Source: DAHVFK01 sp963755395 (GTDB taxonomy: Bacteria; Pseudomonadota; Gammaproteobacteria; Burkholderiales; SG8-39). From it: a stretch of DNA of 64,000 nt. Below, piece by piece: positions 1-8,480 of the stretch (position 1 is the first letter of the stretch; each line of letters begins with the position of its first letter). The DNA is taken from the NCBI GenBank assembly GCA_963755395.1, contig CAVWJJ010000002.1, positions 1,302,001 to 1,366,000 of the forward strand, in the 5' to 3' direction. Position numbers and translations under genes: made by a program. Below the pieces are notes generated by a model, which saw only the letters and a list, made by a program, of their open reading frames with translations, searched no databases and was not told where the DNA came from.

Positions 1-471
1 GATCAGGCCGCCGAACTGGCTGCGCGTCGGCAGATGTCATGCCGTTGTCGCCGCCGTACGCGTCGAGGCTAGATCGCCGAGGTAATAGAGCATCTGCGCG
101 AACGCGAGCGTGATCATGATGAAGTAGATGCCGCTGGTGCGCAGCGAGATCGCGCCGATCGACGAGCGCGACCAGCATCGAGGCGCCGATCGCCACCGCC
201 CACTGCAGCAGCCCGTCGTGCACGCCGGCGACCGCCAGAATGGCCACCGCGTAGGCGCCGACGCCGAGGTAGGCGGCGTGCCCGAAGCTCACCATCCCGC
301 CGTAGCCCAGAATCAGATCCAGGCTGACCGCCGCGATGCGCGAAAATCATCGACGCGGCGCAGCAGATCGACGTAGAAGGGCTGCCCGAGCAGGGTCGCC
401 ACCGGCGGCGCCGCCGCGAGCAGCAGGACCAGCGCGATCAGTGCCGCGCGACGCCGCTCGACGAGCTTCAT
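1..471 (-). CDS. livM: LivM-type ABC permease, 5' part, frameshifted, cut by window edge
   Basis: The minus-strand frame opens with ATG at 471, sharing the ATGA overlap with the livH stop, and encodes an inner-membrane permease of a branched-chain-amino-acid-type ABC importer. The family core is legible only when frames are stitched: AAVSLDLILGYGGMVSFGHA near 335-275, AYLGVGAYAV just after it, then TSGIYFIMITLAFAQM near 140-95. Apparent single-base insertions lie near 350-335 and near 168, and more disorder follows near 60-40. The C-terminal part lies outside the window. Together with livH and the binding-protein gene it forms one half-importer. The indels look like draft error rather than decay because the reading otherwise stays family-like. 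Substrate is not determined. Confidence 0.75.
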
Positions 472-1400
472 GTCAGCGCCCGCGCGCCGGGAAGAGGCCC
501 TGCGGGACGCAGCGCCAGCACGCCCGCCATCAGCAGATAGATGAGCATGGAGGCGAGCGCGGGGCCGGCGCTCTGCGCGGCGGGGGCCGAGATCAGCGTG
601 GCGAGCGCCGGCTGAGGAAGGCGCGCCCGAGCGTGTCGACCATGCCGACGATGAGCGCGCCGGCGAACGCGCCGCGGATCGAGCCGATGCCGCCGATCGC
701 GATCACCACGAAGGCGAGGATCAGGACCGGTCGCCCATGCCGGGCTGCACCGCGTAGATCGGCGCAGCCATCGCGCCTGCAAGGCCGGCGAGCGCCGCGC
801 CGAGACCGAACACGAGCGTGTAGAGCAGCCGGATGTTGACGCCCGAGCGCCGCGACCATGGTGCGGTTCGAGGCGCCGGCGCGCATCAGCATGCCCAGGC
901 GCGTGCGCGACCACGACGAACCACAGTCCCGCGGCGACGCCGACGCCGACCGCGATGATGACCAGGCGGTAGAGCGGATAGCTGAACGCCTGGCCGAAGA
1001 TCGACCTGCCGGAGAGCAGCTGGCGGCATTCGGTGAACAGCGCCGACCCGGCCCCAGATCGATCGCGCATCAACTCGTTGAAGAACAGGATCAGGCCGAA
1101 GGTGGCGAGTACCTGGTCCAGATGGTCGCGCTGGTAGAGCGTGCGCAGCGCAACGACCTCGATCACGGCGCCGACGAGCAGGGTCGCGGGCAGGGCGAGC
1201 AGCACGCCAAGCACGAGCGATCCGGTCCACTGGTAAAACGTGACTGCGAGGTACGCCCCGACCATGTAGAACGAGCCGTGCGCAAGGTTCACCAGGTTCA
1301 TGATGCCGAAGATGAGCGTCAGCCCGGCGGCCATCAGGAACAGGGTCACGCCGAGCTGCGCGCCGTTCAGAATCTGCTCGAGGACGAGTTGCAGGTTCAT
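468..1400 (-). CDS. livH: LivH-type ABC permease with four compensating indels
   Basis: Inner-membrane permease of a branched-chain-amino-acid-type ABC importer, starting MNLQLVLEQILNGAQLGV and carrying the hallmark GIMNLVNLAHGSFYMVGAY near residues 32-50. The frame is lost and recovered: an extra base near 919, another near 847, a missing base near 732 and another near 619 restore the original frame, which ends in the expected hydrophobic helix and stops at 468. Between the breaks the family text continues (MLMRAGASNRTMVAALG, then LILAFVVIAIGGIGSIRGAF). Net zero change in length and about 310 codons match the family. The stop overlaps the livM start by ATGA, implying translational coupling downstream of the binding-protein gene. 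Confidence 0.85.
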   Translation of the reverse strand: MNLQLVLEQILNGAQLGVTLFLMAAGLTLIFGIMNLVNLAHGSFYMVGAYLAVTFYQWTGSLVLGVLLALPATLLVGAVIEVVALRTLYQRDHLDQVLATFGLILFFNELMRDRSGAGSALFTECRQLLSGRSIFGQAFSYPLYRLVIIAVGVGVAAGLWFVVVAHAPGHADARRRLEPHHGRGARASTSGCSTRSCSVSARRSPALQARWLRRSTRCSPAWATGPDPRLRGDRDRRHRLDPRRVRRRAHRRHGRHARARLPQPALATLISAPAAQSAGPALASMLIYLLMAGVLALRPAGPLPGARALT

Positions 1401-1470
1401 CGCGCGGCGTGGCCAAAAAAAGAGGGCGCGACCGAGCCGCGCCCCTGCATCGACATGAGCTCCGCCATCG

Positions 1471-2646
1471 CTACTTCATCTTGCACTCTTGGTAGTAGGC
1501 GTCCTTGTGGTTCTTGAAGACCGTGCGCTCGACCTTCATCACGATGCCGTTCGGCCCCTTTTCGGCGCGCAGCAGGTAGAAGTTCTCGATCGGAAAGTGG
1601 TTGACGTTGTAGGCGTAGTGGCCCCGGGTCGACTTGTACGGCACCGATTCCATCGCCTTGATCAGGCCTTCCTTGTCCGCGAGGTTGCCCTTGACCGCGC
1701 GGATCGCCCCGTCGATCAGCATGATGCCGTCATAGGCCTCGGCGCCGTAGAACGATGGCGTGTAGCCGTACTTCTTGCGGAAGTCGGTGATGTACTTGCG
1801 GTTGGCCGGGTTGTCGAGTTCGGAGCTCCAGTACCCGGACGACCACAGCTCGATGGCGTTGTCGCCGAGCGCTTTCAACGTGGTCTGGTCGACAGTGAAC
1901 GAGGAATAGAGCGGGATCTTGCCGTGCAGCCCGGCCTGGTCCCACTGGCGGATGAAGTTGATGCCCATCCCTCCGGGCAGGAACACGAACACCGCCTTCG
2001 GCTTCTTGGCGCGCAGCTGGCTGATCTCGGCCTGGTAATCCTGCTGGCCGAGCTTGGTGTAGACCTCGTCGACGATGCGGCCCTTGAAGTAGCGCTTGAA
2101 GCCCGCCAGCATGTCCTTGCCGGCGGCGTAGTTGGGCGCCATCAGGTAGACGTCGTTGACGCCTTTCTTCTGCAGGTATTCGCCCATCGCCTCGGGCGTC
2201 TGGTCGTTCTGCCAGGAGGTGGTGAAGAACATGCGGTTGCACTGGTCGCCCGCGAGCTGGTGCGGCCCGGCGTTGGTGCCGACCATGAACACGCCCTGCT
2301 CGGTGACCGTCGGCGCCACTGCGAGCATGATGTTCGACCAGATGATGCCGGAGACGAACTGGACCTTGTCGTCCTTCACCATCTTCTGGGCGACCTGCAG
2401 CCCGACGTCGGGCTTGAACTGGTCGTCGCCGAAGATCACCTCGGTGTCGAGCCCGCCGACCTTGCCGTGCAGGTGCTCGAGCGCGAGCTCGACCGAGTCC
2501 TTCATGTGCTTGCCGATGATGCCGGCCGGCCCGGAGAGCGTGGTGATGAAGCCGATTTTCAGCTTGTCGGCCGCCGCCGCGGGCTGCGCGGCGAAGGCGA
2601 GCGCCAGAACCGCGGCGGCGAGCGTACGCATCACGGTATGCGACAT
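1471..2646 (-). CDS. ABC transporter substrate-binding protein, branched-chain amino acid family
   Basis: A 391-residue periplasmic solute-binding protein (type I periplasmic-binding fold, LivJ/LivK-like) that would deliver ligand to the LivH/LivM permeases encoded directly downstream. A signal peptide of about 26 residues (MRTLAAAVLALAFAAQPAAA) precedes mature DKLKIGFITTLSGPAG, the standard first strand of the family. Start is ATG 2646 with a GAGGGGG Shine-Dalgarno four bases upstream; an internal ATG at 2631 is possible. The gene is intact, unlike its two neighbours. The ligand cannot be read from sequence: members bind leucine-type amino acids, amides, urea or aromatic acids. It is transcribed away from a second importer gene set across a 134-base gap. 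Confidence 0.92.
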   Translation of the reverse strand: MSHTVMRTLAAAVLALAFAAQPAAAADKLKIGFITTLSGPAGIIGKHMKDSVELALEHLHGKVGGLDTEVIFGDDQFKPDVGLQVAQKMVKDDKVQFVSGIIWSNIMLAVAPTVTEQGVFMVGTNAGPHQLAGDQCNRMFFTTSWQNDQTPEAMGEYLQKKGVNDVYLMAPNYAAGKDMLAGFKRYFKGRIVDEVYTKLGQQDYQAEISQLRAKKPKAVFVFLPGGMGINFIRQWDQAGLHGKIPLYSSFTVDQTTLKALGDNAIELWSSGYWSSELDNPANRKYITDFRKKYGYTPSFYGAEAYDGIMLIDGAIRAVKGNLADKEGLIKAMESVPYKSTRGHYAYNVNHFPIENFYLLRAEKGPNGIVMKVERTVFKNHKDAYYQECKMK

Positions 2647-2780
2647 GTTTCCCCCTCTTTGTCGTTTTCGCCTGCGGCGAGGCGCCGGGGCGAAGCCAGT
2701 CTAGCAACGCGCCGGCTGAAGTGTCCAGACGGCCGACCCGGTAAACTTCCAGGGATGAACTATCTTGCCGGGCGCACGTG

Positions 2781-3596
2781 ATGCAAGCCCCGCGCGCATT
2801 GCGCTTGCCGCTCGCCCTCGCGGCGATCGGGCTGGCGCTGCTCCCGCTGGCGGGCGAGCCTTTCTGGCTCCACGACGCGAGCATGATCATGATCATGGCG
2901 ATCTTCGCCATGAGCCTCGACCTGCTGGTCGGCTACACCGGGCTGGTGAGCCTGGGCCACGCGCTGTTCTACGGCATCGCCGGCTACGCGCTCGTGATGG
3001 CGAGCGGAGGCGCCGCGCTCAGCCTGTGGTGGTCGCTGCCCGCGGCGATGCTGCTCTCGACGGTCGCCGCGCTGGTTGTGGGCGCGCTGGTGCTGCGCGC
3101 GAGCGGGATTTATTTCACCATGGCAACGCTCGCCATCGCCCAGACGATGTATTTCTTCGTCCGCGATTCGAAATTCTTCGGCGAACAGGAGCGCCACTAC
3201 CAAAACGCCGGTCCGATGCTGCACCGCTACTACCTTACGCTCGGTCTCGCGCTGGCGACCTACGTCCTGCTGCGCATGATTGTGAGCTCGGCCTTCGGGC
3301 GCGTGCTGATCGGCATCCGCGACAACGAGCGGCGCATGCGCTCGCTCGGCTTTCCGACCTTCCGCTACAAGCTCGCCAGTTTCGCGCTCGCCGGCGCGCT
3401 GGCCGGCCTGGCGGGCTCCCTGAGCGCGCTGCAGGACGGGGTAGCGAGGCCCGAGCAGCTCGGCTGGCGCCGCTCGGGCGAGGCGCTGGTGATGGTGATC
3501 CTGGGCGGCAGGGGCACGCTGGCCGGCCCGGCGCTCGCCGCGGGCGCCCTAGTGCTGATCGAGCTCGCGCTCCCGGGCGGGGCGGGTCATGGCTGA
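2781..3596 (+). CDS. LivM-type ABC permease
   Basis: A 271-residue polytopic permease of the branched-chain-amino-acid ABC family, with the hallmark GYTGLVSLGHALFYGIAGYA near residues 52-71 and the later EAA-like segment GRVLIGIRDNERRMRSLGFP near residues 174-193. It ends GGRGTLAGPALAAGALVLIE, as LivM proteins do. I chose ATG 2781 rather than the adjacent in-frame GTG 2778. Its stop overlaps the ATP-binding gene by eight bases, so the two are probably coupled. No LivH partner is on this strand; the only LivH is the divergent gene at 468-1400. The two divergent groups may together make one importer, or this may be a reduced set. Intact reading frame. Confidence 0.9.
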   Translation: MQAPRALRLPLALAAIGLALLPLAGEPFWLHDASMIMIMAIFAMSLDLLVGYTGLVSLGHALFYGIAGYALVMASGGAALSLWWSLPAAMLLSTVAALVVGALVLRASGIYFTMATLAIAQTMYFFVRDSKFFGEQERHYQNAGPMLHRYYLTLGLALATYVLLRMIVSSAFGRVLIGIRDNERRMRSLGFPTFRYKLASFALAGALAGLAGSLSALQDGVARPEQLGWRRSGEALVMVILGGRGTLAGPALAAGALVLIELALPGGAGHG

Positions 3597-4320
3597 AGTC
3601 GCGTTGCGCGCCGAGGCGCTTGGCCGCTCCTTCGGCGGGGTGGCGGCCGTCTCGGGCGTGTCGCTCGAATGCCGCAGCGGCTCGCTGCACGCGGTGATCG
3701 GAGCCGACGGCGCGGGCAAGACCACGCTGCTCGACATGCTCTCGGGCGATCTGACGCCGGACCGCGGGCGCGTCGAGCTGTTCGGCGAGGACGTCACCGG
3801 CCTGCCGCCGGAGCGCATTTCGCAGCGCGGCGTAGGGCGCAGCTACCAGAAGACCAGCATCTTCCCGTGCCTGAGCGCGTTCGAGAACTGCCGGCTCGCG
3901 GCGCAGTCGCGCCTGACGAGCCGGATGAATATTTTCCGCCGCGTGGAGCGCTACCACGCGGTGAACGCGGCTGCGGCGCGCGCGCTCGCGGCCGCGGGAC
4001 TCGGGCAGCGCGGGGACCTGCGCGCATCGGCCCTGTCGCACGGCGAGCAGCGCCGGCTCGAGATCGCGATGGTGCTCGCCACCGCGCCGCGCGTGCTGCT
4101 GCTCGACGAGCCGCTCGCCGGCCTGGAGGCCGGGGAGGCGGCGCGAATGCTGGCGCTCATGCGCGCGCTGAAGGACCGGCACGCCGTCCTGCTGGCGGAG
4201 CGCGACTTGGACGCGGTGTTCGCGGTCGCCGATGTGCTCAGCCTGATGGACGGCGGCACCGTCCTCGCGAGCGGACCTGCGGCCGAAATCCGCGCCCGCC
4301 GCGAGCTGCGCCGAGAGTGA
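3589..4320 (+). CDS. LivG-type ABC ATP-binding protein with altered H-loop
   Basis: Cytoplasmic ATPase subunit (243 residues) of the branched-chain-amino-acid importer family. Visible motifs are Walker A GADGAGKTT (residues 38-46), a Q-loop in RSYQKTSIF, the LivG-type signature LSHGEQRRLEI and Walker B VLLLDEPLAGLEAG. The switch segment reads LLAERDLDAVF where LivG proteins have a histidine (EHDMD-like); the codon is CGC, one base from CAC. That histidine is normally needed for ATP hydrolysis, so this is either a real variant or a sequence error. No LivF paralogue follows; the next gene is an ATPase of a different subfamily. Start ATG 3589 overlaps the permease stop. Confidence 0.88.
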   Translation: MAEVALRAEALGRSFGGVAAVSGVSLECRSGSLHAVIGADGAGKTTLLDMLSGDLTPDRGRVELFGEDVTGLPPERISQRGVGRSYQKTSIFPCLSAFENCRLAAQSRLTSRMNIFRRVERYHAVNAAAARALAAAGLGQRGDLRASALSHGEQRRLEIAMVLATAPRVLLLDEPLAGLEAGEAARMLALMRALKDRHAVLLAERDLDAVFAVADVLSLMDGGTVLASGPAAEIRARRELRRE

Positions 4321-4980
4321 TGCTCAAGCTCGAACGCGTCGGCAAGCAATTCGGCGAACGGGTCGTACTGCAGCGACGTTTCGCTCGAGCTCGCCGCGGG
4401 CGAGTACGTCGCGGTCATCGGCGAGTCGGGCATCGGCAAGTCGACCCTGCTCAACGTCGTCGCCGGCCTGGAGCCGGTGGACGAGGGCCGGGTCGTGTTC
4501 GAGGGTACCGACGTCGGCGCGCTGGACGACGATTCGGCGACGCGCCTGCGGCGCGAGCACTTCGGCTTCGTGTTCCAGGCCTTCCACGTCCTGCCGCAGC
4601 TCACGGTCGAGCGCAACGTCGCCCTGCCGCTGCTGCTGCGCGGCGTGCCCGAGGCCGAGATCGCCGGGCGCGCGCGCATGCTGGTCGCCGCGGTCGGCCT
4701 CGCCGGGCGCGAGCACAGCCTGCCGCGCGAGCTTTCCGGCGGCGAGCTGCAGCGCGTCGCCATCGCGCGCGCCCTGGTCGGCGACCCCAAGCTGGTGCTG
4801 GCCGACGAGCCGACCGGCAACCTCGACCCGGTGAACGCGCGCCAGGTGCTGGAACTCTTCCGCAAGCAGGTAAAGAACAAAGGCGCCGCGGCGATCCTCG
4901 TTACCCATTCCGAGGCCGCCGCCGCGGGCTGCGACCGGCGCTACCGCCTCGGCACCGAAGGCCTGAGGCAGCTTGACTAG
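4320..4980 (+). CDS. LolD/MacB-type ABC ATP-binding protein, one frameshift
   Basis: About 219 residues after correction. ATG at 4320 overlaps the preceding stop (TGATG). MLKLERVGKQFGERVVL reads in the first frame; one extra base near 4371 moves the rest to another frame: SDVSLELAAGEYVAVIGESG, Walker A GESGIGKST, Q-loop FVFQAFHVLPQ, signature LSGGELQRVAIARAL, Walker B LVLADEPTGNLDP, H-loop LVTHS. The LADEPTGNLD string is typical of the LolD/MacB/FtsE group that works with MacB- or LolCE-type permeases, not with LivHM. No such permease is adjacent, so the partner is unknown. The whole length of 661 bases equals 220 codons plus one, consistent with a single insertion. Confidence 0.85.
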
Positions 4981-5086
4981 GCAGACGGTTCCCGCATCGA
5001 GCGGCCGATTGAGCGGCTCGTTTGCTGTTGTCGCGCGATCCGCCGTGCTATCTTGATTGCGGGGCGCTCGTTGCCAGAGGTCAACG

Positions 5087-8000
5087 ATGCCGAAGCATGC
5101 TGGTCCGCCGGGCGATCCGCGCTCACCGATGAGCATCGGTGCGCGACTGTCGATGCTCGTGCTCGGCGTCGTGCTGCCCGTCGCGGCGATGCTCATTTTC
5201 CTGTCGCTTGCGTATCTGAAGGCCGCGGTCGACGACGGGCGTAACAATCTCCAGAACCTGGCGAATCAGTACGCGGGCAGGGTCGGAAGGGATATCAGGG
5301 ACGCAAGGCTTACCCTCTCGCGGATTGCGTCCCTGCCGGGCACCGGGAAAATGGACCCGGCGCAGTGCGGCCCGGCGTTCGCGGTCATTCCCTCGATCGA
5401 TCCGCTGATCGATCAGCTCGGGCTGCGCACGCTCGACGGCAGGCTGGTGTGCTCGTATCTCGGCAATGCGCGGGCGAAGATTCCGACGTCGAGCCCGTGG
5501 TTCGCGCTGGGCCTCGAGCGCGGGACCTTCACCGCGAGCGACGCCTGGCTCGGGCGCAACACCGGGCGCTGGGTGACGGTGCTGACCTTCCCGGTGCGCG
5601 ACGCTGGGGGCACGCAAGTCGGCATGCTCGCCTTGCCGATCGATCTCGACGAGTTGCGCAAGCGCAACCTGGCCGACCTGCCCGCGGGCCGGGCGGCGTC
5701 GGTGATCGGCGCCGACGGCAGGTTCCTGATGCGCTCGATCGAGCACGACAAATGGGTCGGAAAGAGCGTCGCCACGGACGACAACTCGGCGGCGGAGCGG
5801 CGCAGCGTACCCGGGGTCGGCGAAATGCGGGGCGTCGACGGGGTAGTGCGGCTGCGGGCGGCGGCGAAGGTTCCCGGCACCGACTGGGTCCTGGTTGCCG
5901 GCGTGCACAAGGCGATCATCGTCGACGCCGCGCGGAAAAAGGTCGAGCCGGCTCTGGCGCTCGCGGCGTCGCTGCTGGTCGTCGTGATGCTGCTGGCTTA
6001 CTTCTTCGGCCGCAGCATCTCGCGGCCGATCAGGCGGGCCGGCGCGGCGGCGCGCGCGGTAGCCGCCGGAGACGGCAGCGTCCGCCTCGAGCCGGCCGGA
6101 CCCGCCGAGCTACACGATCTGGCGCGCGAGTTCAACCGCATGCTGGAGGCGAAGGTCCTGATCGACCGCGAGACGCATACGCATCAGCAGTGGGCGAGCA
6201 GCGTGATCGAGAACGTCGGCGACATGGTGGCGATCGTCGCCCGCGACGGCATCATCAAGTACGTCAGCCCGTCGATCACGCGGATCGGCGGCTACGCGCC
6301 GCAGGAGCTGGTCGGGCGCAGCTACCTGGAGTTCCTCCATCCCGAGGAGCGCGCGGAATGTCTCGCCGAGCTGGAGCAGATCCTGCAGACGACGGAATCG
6401 GTGCAGGTCAAGGAGAAGCGCTTCCTGCACAAGGACGGGCGCTGGGTGCGGCTCGAAGCGGTCGCCAAGAACGCGCTCGACGAGCCGACCATCGCCGGCA
6501 TCGTCCTCAACGCGCGCGACCTCTCCGAGCGCACGCGGGCGCAGGAGCAGCTTCGCGTGCAGGCGACCGTGCTCGAGACGCAGCAGGAAACTTCGCTCGA
6601 CGGGATCCTGCTGGTCGACGAGAACGCGCGCATCGTTTCGTACAACCAGAAGTTCCTCGAGCTCTGGAAGGTGCCGCCGGCCATCCCGCGCTTGGGCGAC
6701 GACGCGCCGCTGTTGCGGTGGGTGACCGACAGGATCGCCGATCCCGAGGCGTTTCGGGCGCGCGTCCGCCACCTGTACGAGCACCGCGAGGAAAAGGCAC
6801 GCGATGAGATCCTGTGCCTGGACGGCAGGATCGTCGACCGCTTTACGTCCCCGGTCATCGGTGCCGACGGGCGCTATTACGGGCGAGTGTGGTACTTCCG
6901 CGACATCACCGCGCAAAGGCAGGCCGAGGAGCGCGTCCAGCGGCTCAATCTGCTCTACGCCACTCTGAGCGGCGCAAACTCGGCGATCGTGCGCTCGACC
7001 TCGCGCGCCGACCTGTTGCGGAGCGTGTGCAAGGTGATCGCCGCACACGGAGGATGGATCGGTGCCTGGATCGGCATCGTGGACCCCGCCACCCGGCGCG
7101 TCGTGCCGCAGGCCTGGACCGACTCCATGGCGGGAGCGGTCGCCGCCTTGGCGGTGAGCGTCGACCCGGCATTGCCGCAGGGCCAGGGCCCCTCGGGGAT
7201 CGCCACGCGCTCGGGCGCGGCGTACTTCAGCAACGACGTGTTCAGCGATTCGGCCGCCGTCCCGTGGCGCCGGTTCTGCCTCGACTTCGGGGTCGCGTCC
7301 GCGGCGGCCGTCCCCCTGAGCCTGGGGTCCGCAACCGTCGGCGTGATCAACCTGTACTCGGCGAAGAAGGGCTTCTATACGCCCGACGTGCAGGCCCTGT
7401 TGATCGAGCTGGGCGACGACGTGTCGTTTGCGCTGCAAACGCTCGACAGCGAGCGGCGCCGCCACGAGGCCGAGGCCGCGCTGGCCGACAGCGAGGCCAA
7501 GTACCGCGGGCTGGTGGAGCAGAACCTCACCGGCATCTACATCATCCAGGGCGGGCGGTTCGTCTACGTCAACCCGCACTTCGCCGAGCTTTTCGGCTAT
7601 CGCACGGAGGAGCTGGTCGGCATGGGATTCGGCGAACTGGTCGCCGAGCCGGACCGCGCGCTGGTGCAGGAGAACGTGCGCCGGCGGATCGCGGGCGAGA
7701 CCGAGAGCATGCAGTACAGCTTCCGCGGCCGGCGCAAGGACGGGTCCTGGTTCGACGTCGGCGTGCACGGCTCGCGCTCGCTGTTCGGCGGGCGGCCTGC
7801 GGTGATCGGGCTGCTGCAGGACATCACCGCGCGCAGGGAGGCCGAGGAGCAGGCGAAGGTGTACACGGAACAGCTCGAGCAGGCGATGATGGGAACCATC
7901 GACGCGGTGTCGGCGATGGTCGAGCTGCGCGATCCCTATACCTCGGGCCACGAGCGGCGCGTCGCCGAGCTCGCGGGAGCGATCGGCCACGAGATGGGCC

Positions 8001-8455
8001 TGGCGGACGACGTGGTCAAGGGCCTGCGCATCGCCGGCGCGTTGCACGACATCGGCAAGATCGCCTGTCCGGCGGAGATCCTGAGCAAGCCTTCGCGCCT
8101 GACCGCGCTCGAGTTCGAGATCGTCAAGGCGCATCCGCAGCTCGGCTACGACATCCTGAAGTCGGTGCGCTTCTCGTGGCCGGTCGCGCAGGCGGTCCTG
8201 CAGCACCACGAGCGGATCGACGGCAGCGGCTACCCGCACAAGCTCAAGGGCGAGGAGATCATCCTGCCGGCGCGCATTCTCGCGGTGGCGGACACCATCG
8301 AGGCGATGGGATCGCACCGGCCCTACCGGCCCGCGCTCGGCATCGACCTCGCGCTCGCCGAGGTGGAGAAGCACAGCGGCACGCTGTTCGATCCGCAGGT
8401 CGTCGGCGCCTGCCTGCGCCTGTTCCGCGAGAAGAATTACGTGCTGCCGGCGTGA
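5087..8455 (+). CDS. Membrane sensor with PAS, GAF and HD-GYP c-di-GMP phosphodiesterase domains
   Basis: Start ATG 5087 is chosen for the CCAGAGG Shine-Dalgarno seven bases upstream; 1122 residues. Order: helix about 21-43, periplasmic Cache-like sensor to about 285, second helix about 288-308, HAMP about 309-355, PAS 366-478, PAS 491-605, GAF 624-784, PAS 798-920, HD-GYP 931-1118. The HD-GYP domain has LHDIGKI near 986 and HHERIDGSGYP near 1043, the canonical metal and GYP motifs, so active hydrolysis of cyclic di-GMP to GMP is likely. It should couple an extracellular small ligand plus cytoplasmic cues to c-di-GMP level. It stands alone; the GGDEF gene at 25674-26918 makes the opposing reaction but is unlinked. 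Confidence 0.93.
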   Translation: MPKHAGPPGDPRSPMSIGARLSMLVLGVVLPVAAMLIFLSLAYLKAAVDDGRNNLQNLANQYAGRVGRDIRDARLTLSRIASLPGTGKMDPAQCGPAFAVIPSIDPLIDQLGLRTLDGRLVCSYLGNARAKIPTSSPWFALGLERGTFTASDAWLGRNTGRWVTVLTFPVRDAGGTQVGMLALPIDLDELRKRNLADLPAGRAASVIGADGRFLMRSIEHDKWVGKSVATDDNSAAERRSVPGVGEMRGVDGVVRLRAAAKVPGTDWVLVAGVHKAIIVDAARKKVEPALALAASLLVVVMLLAYFFGRSISRPIRRAGAAARAVAAGDGSVRLEPAGPAELHDLAREFNRMLEAKVLIDRETHTHQQWASSVIENVGDMVAIVARDGIIKYVSPSITRIGGYAPQELVGRSYLEFLHPEERAECLAELEQILQTTESVQVKEKRFLHKDGRWVRLEAVAKNALDEPTIAGIVLNARDLSERTRAQEQLRVQATVLETQQETSLDGILLVDENARIVSYNQKFLELWKVPPAIPRLGDDAPLLRWVTDRIADPEAFRARVRHLYEHREEKARDEILCLDGRIVDRFTSPVIGADGRYYGRVWYFRDITAQRQAEERVQRLNLLYATLSGANSAIVRSTSRADLLRSVCKVIAAHGGWIGAWIGIVDPATRRVVPQAWTDSMAGAVAALAVSVDPALPQGQGPSGIATRSGAAYFSNDVFSDSAAVPWRRFCLDFGVASAAAVPLSLGSATVGVINLYSAKKGFYTPDVQALLIELGDDVSFALQTLDSERRRHEAEAALADSEAKYRGLVEQNLTGIYIIQGGRFVYVNPHFAELFGYRTEELVGMGFGELVAEPDRALVQENVRRRIAGETESMQYSFRGRRKDGSWFDVGVHGSRSLFGGRPAVIGLLQDITARREAEEQAKVYTEQLEQAMMGTIDAVSAMVELRDPYTSGHERRVAELAGAIGHEMGLADDVVKGLRIAGALHDIGKIACPAEILSKPSRLTALEFEIVKAHPQLGYDILKSVRFSWPVAQAVLQHHERIDGSGYPHKLKGEEIILPARILAVADTIEAMGSHRPYRPALGIDLALAEVEKHSGTLFDPQVVGACLRLFREKNYVLPA

Positions 8456-8480
8456 GCCGGCACGGCCGCGCGCGCCTGCT

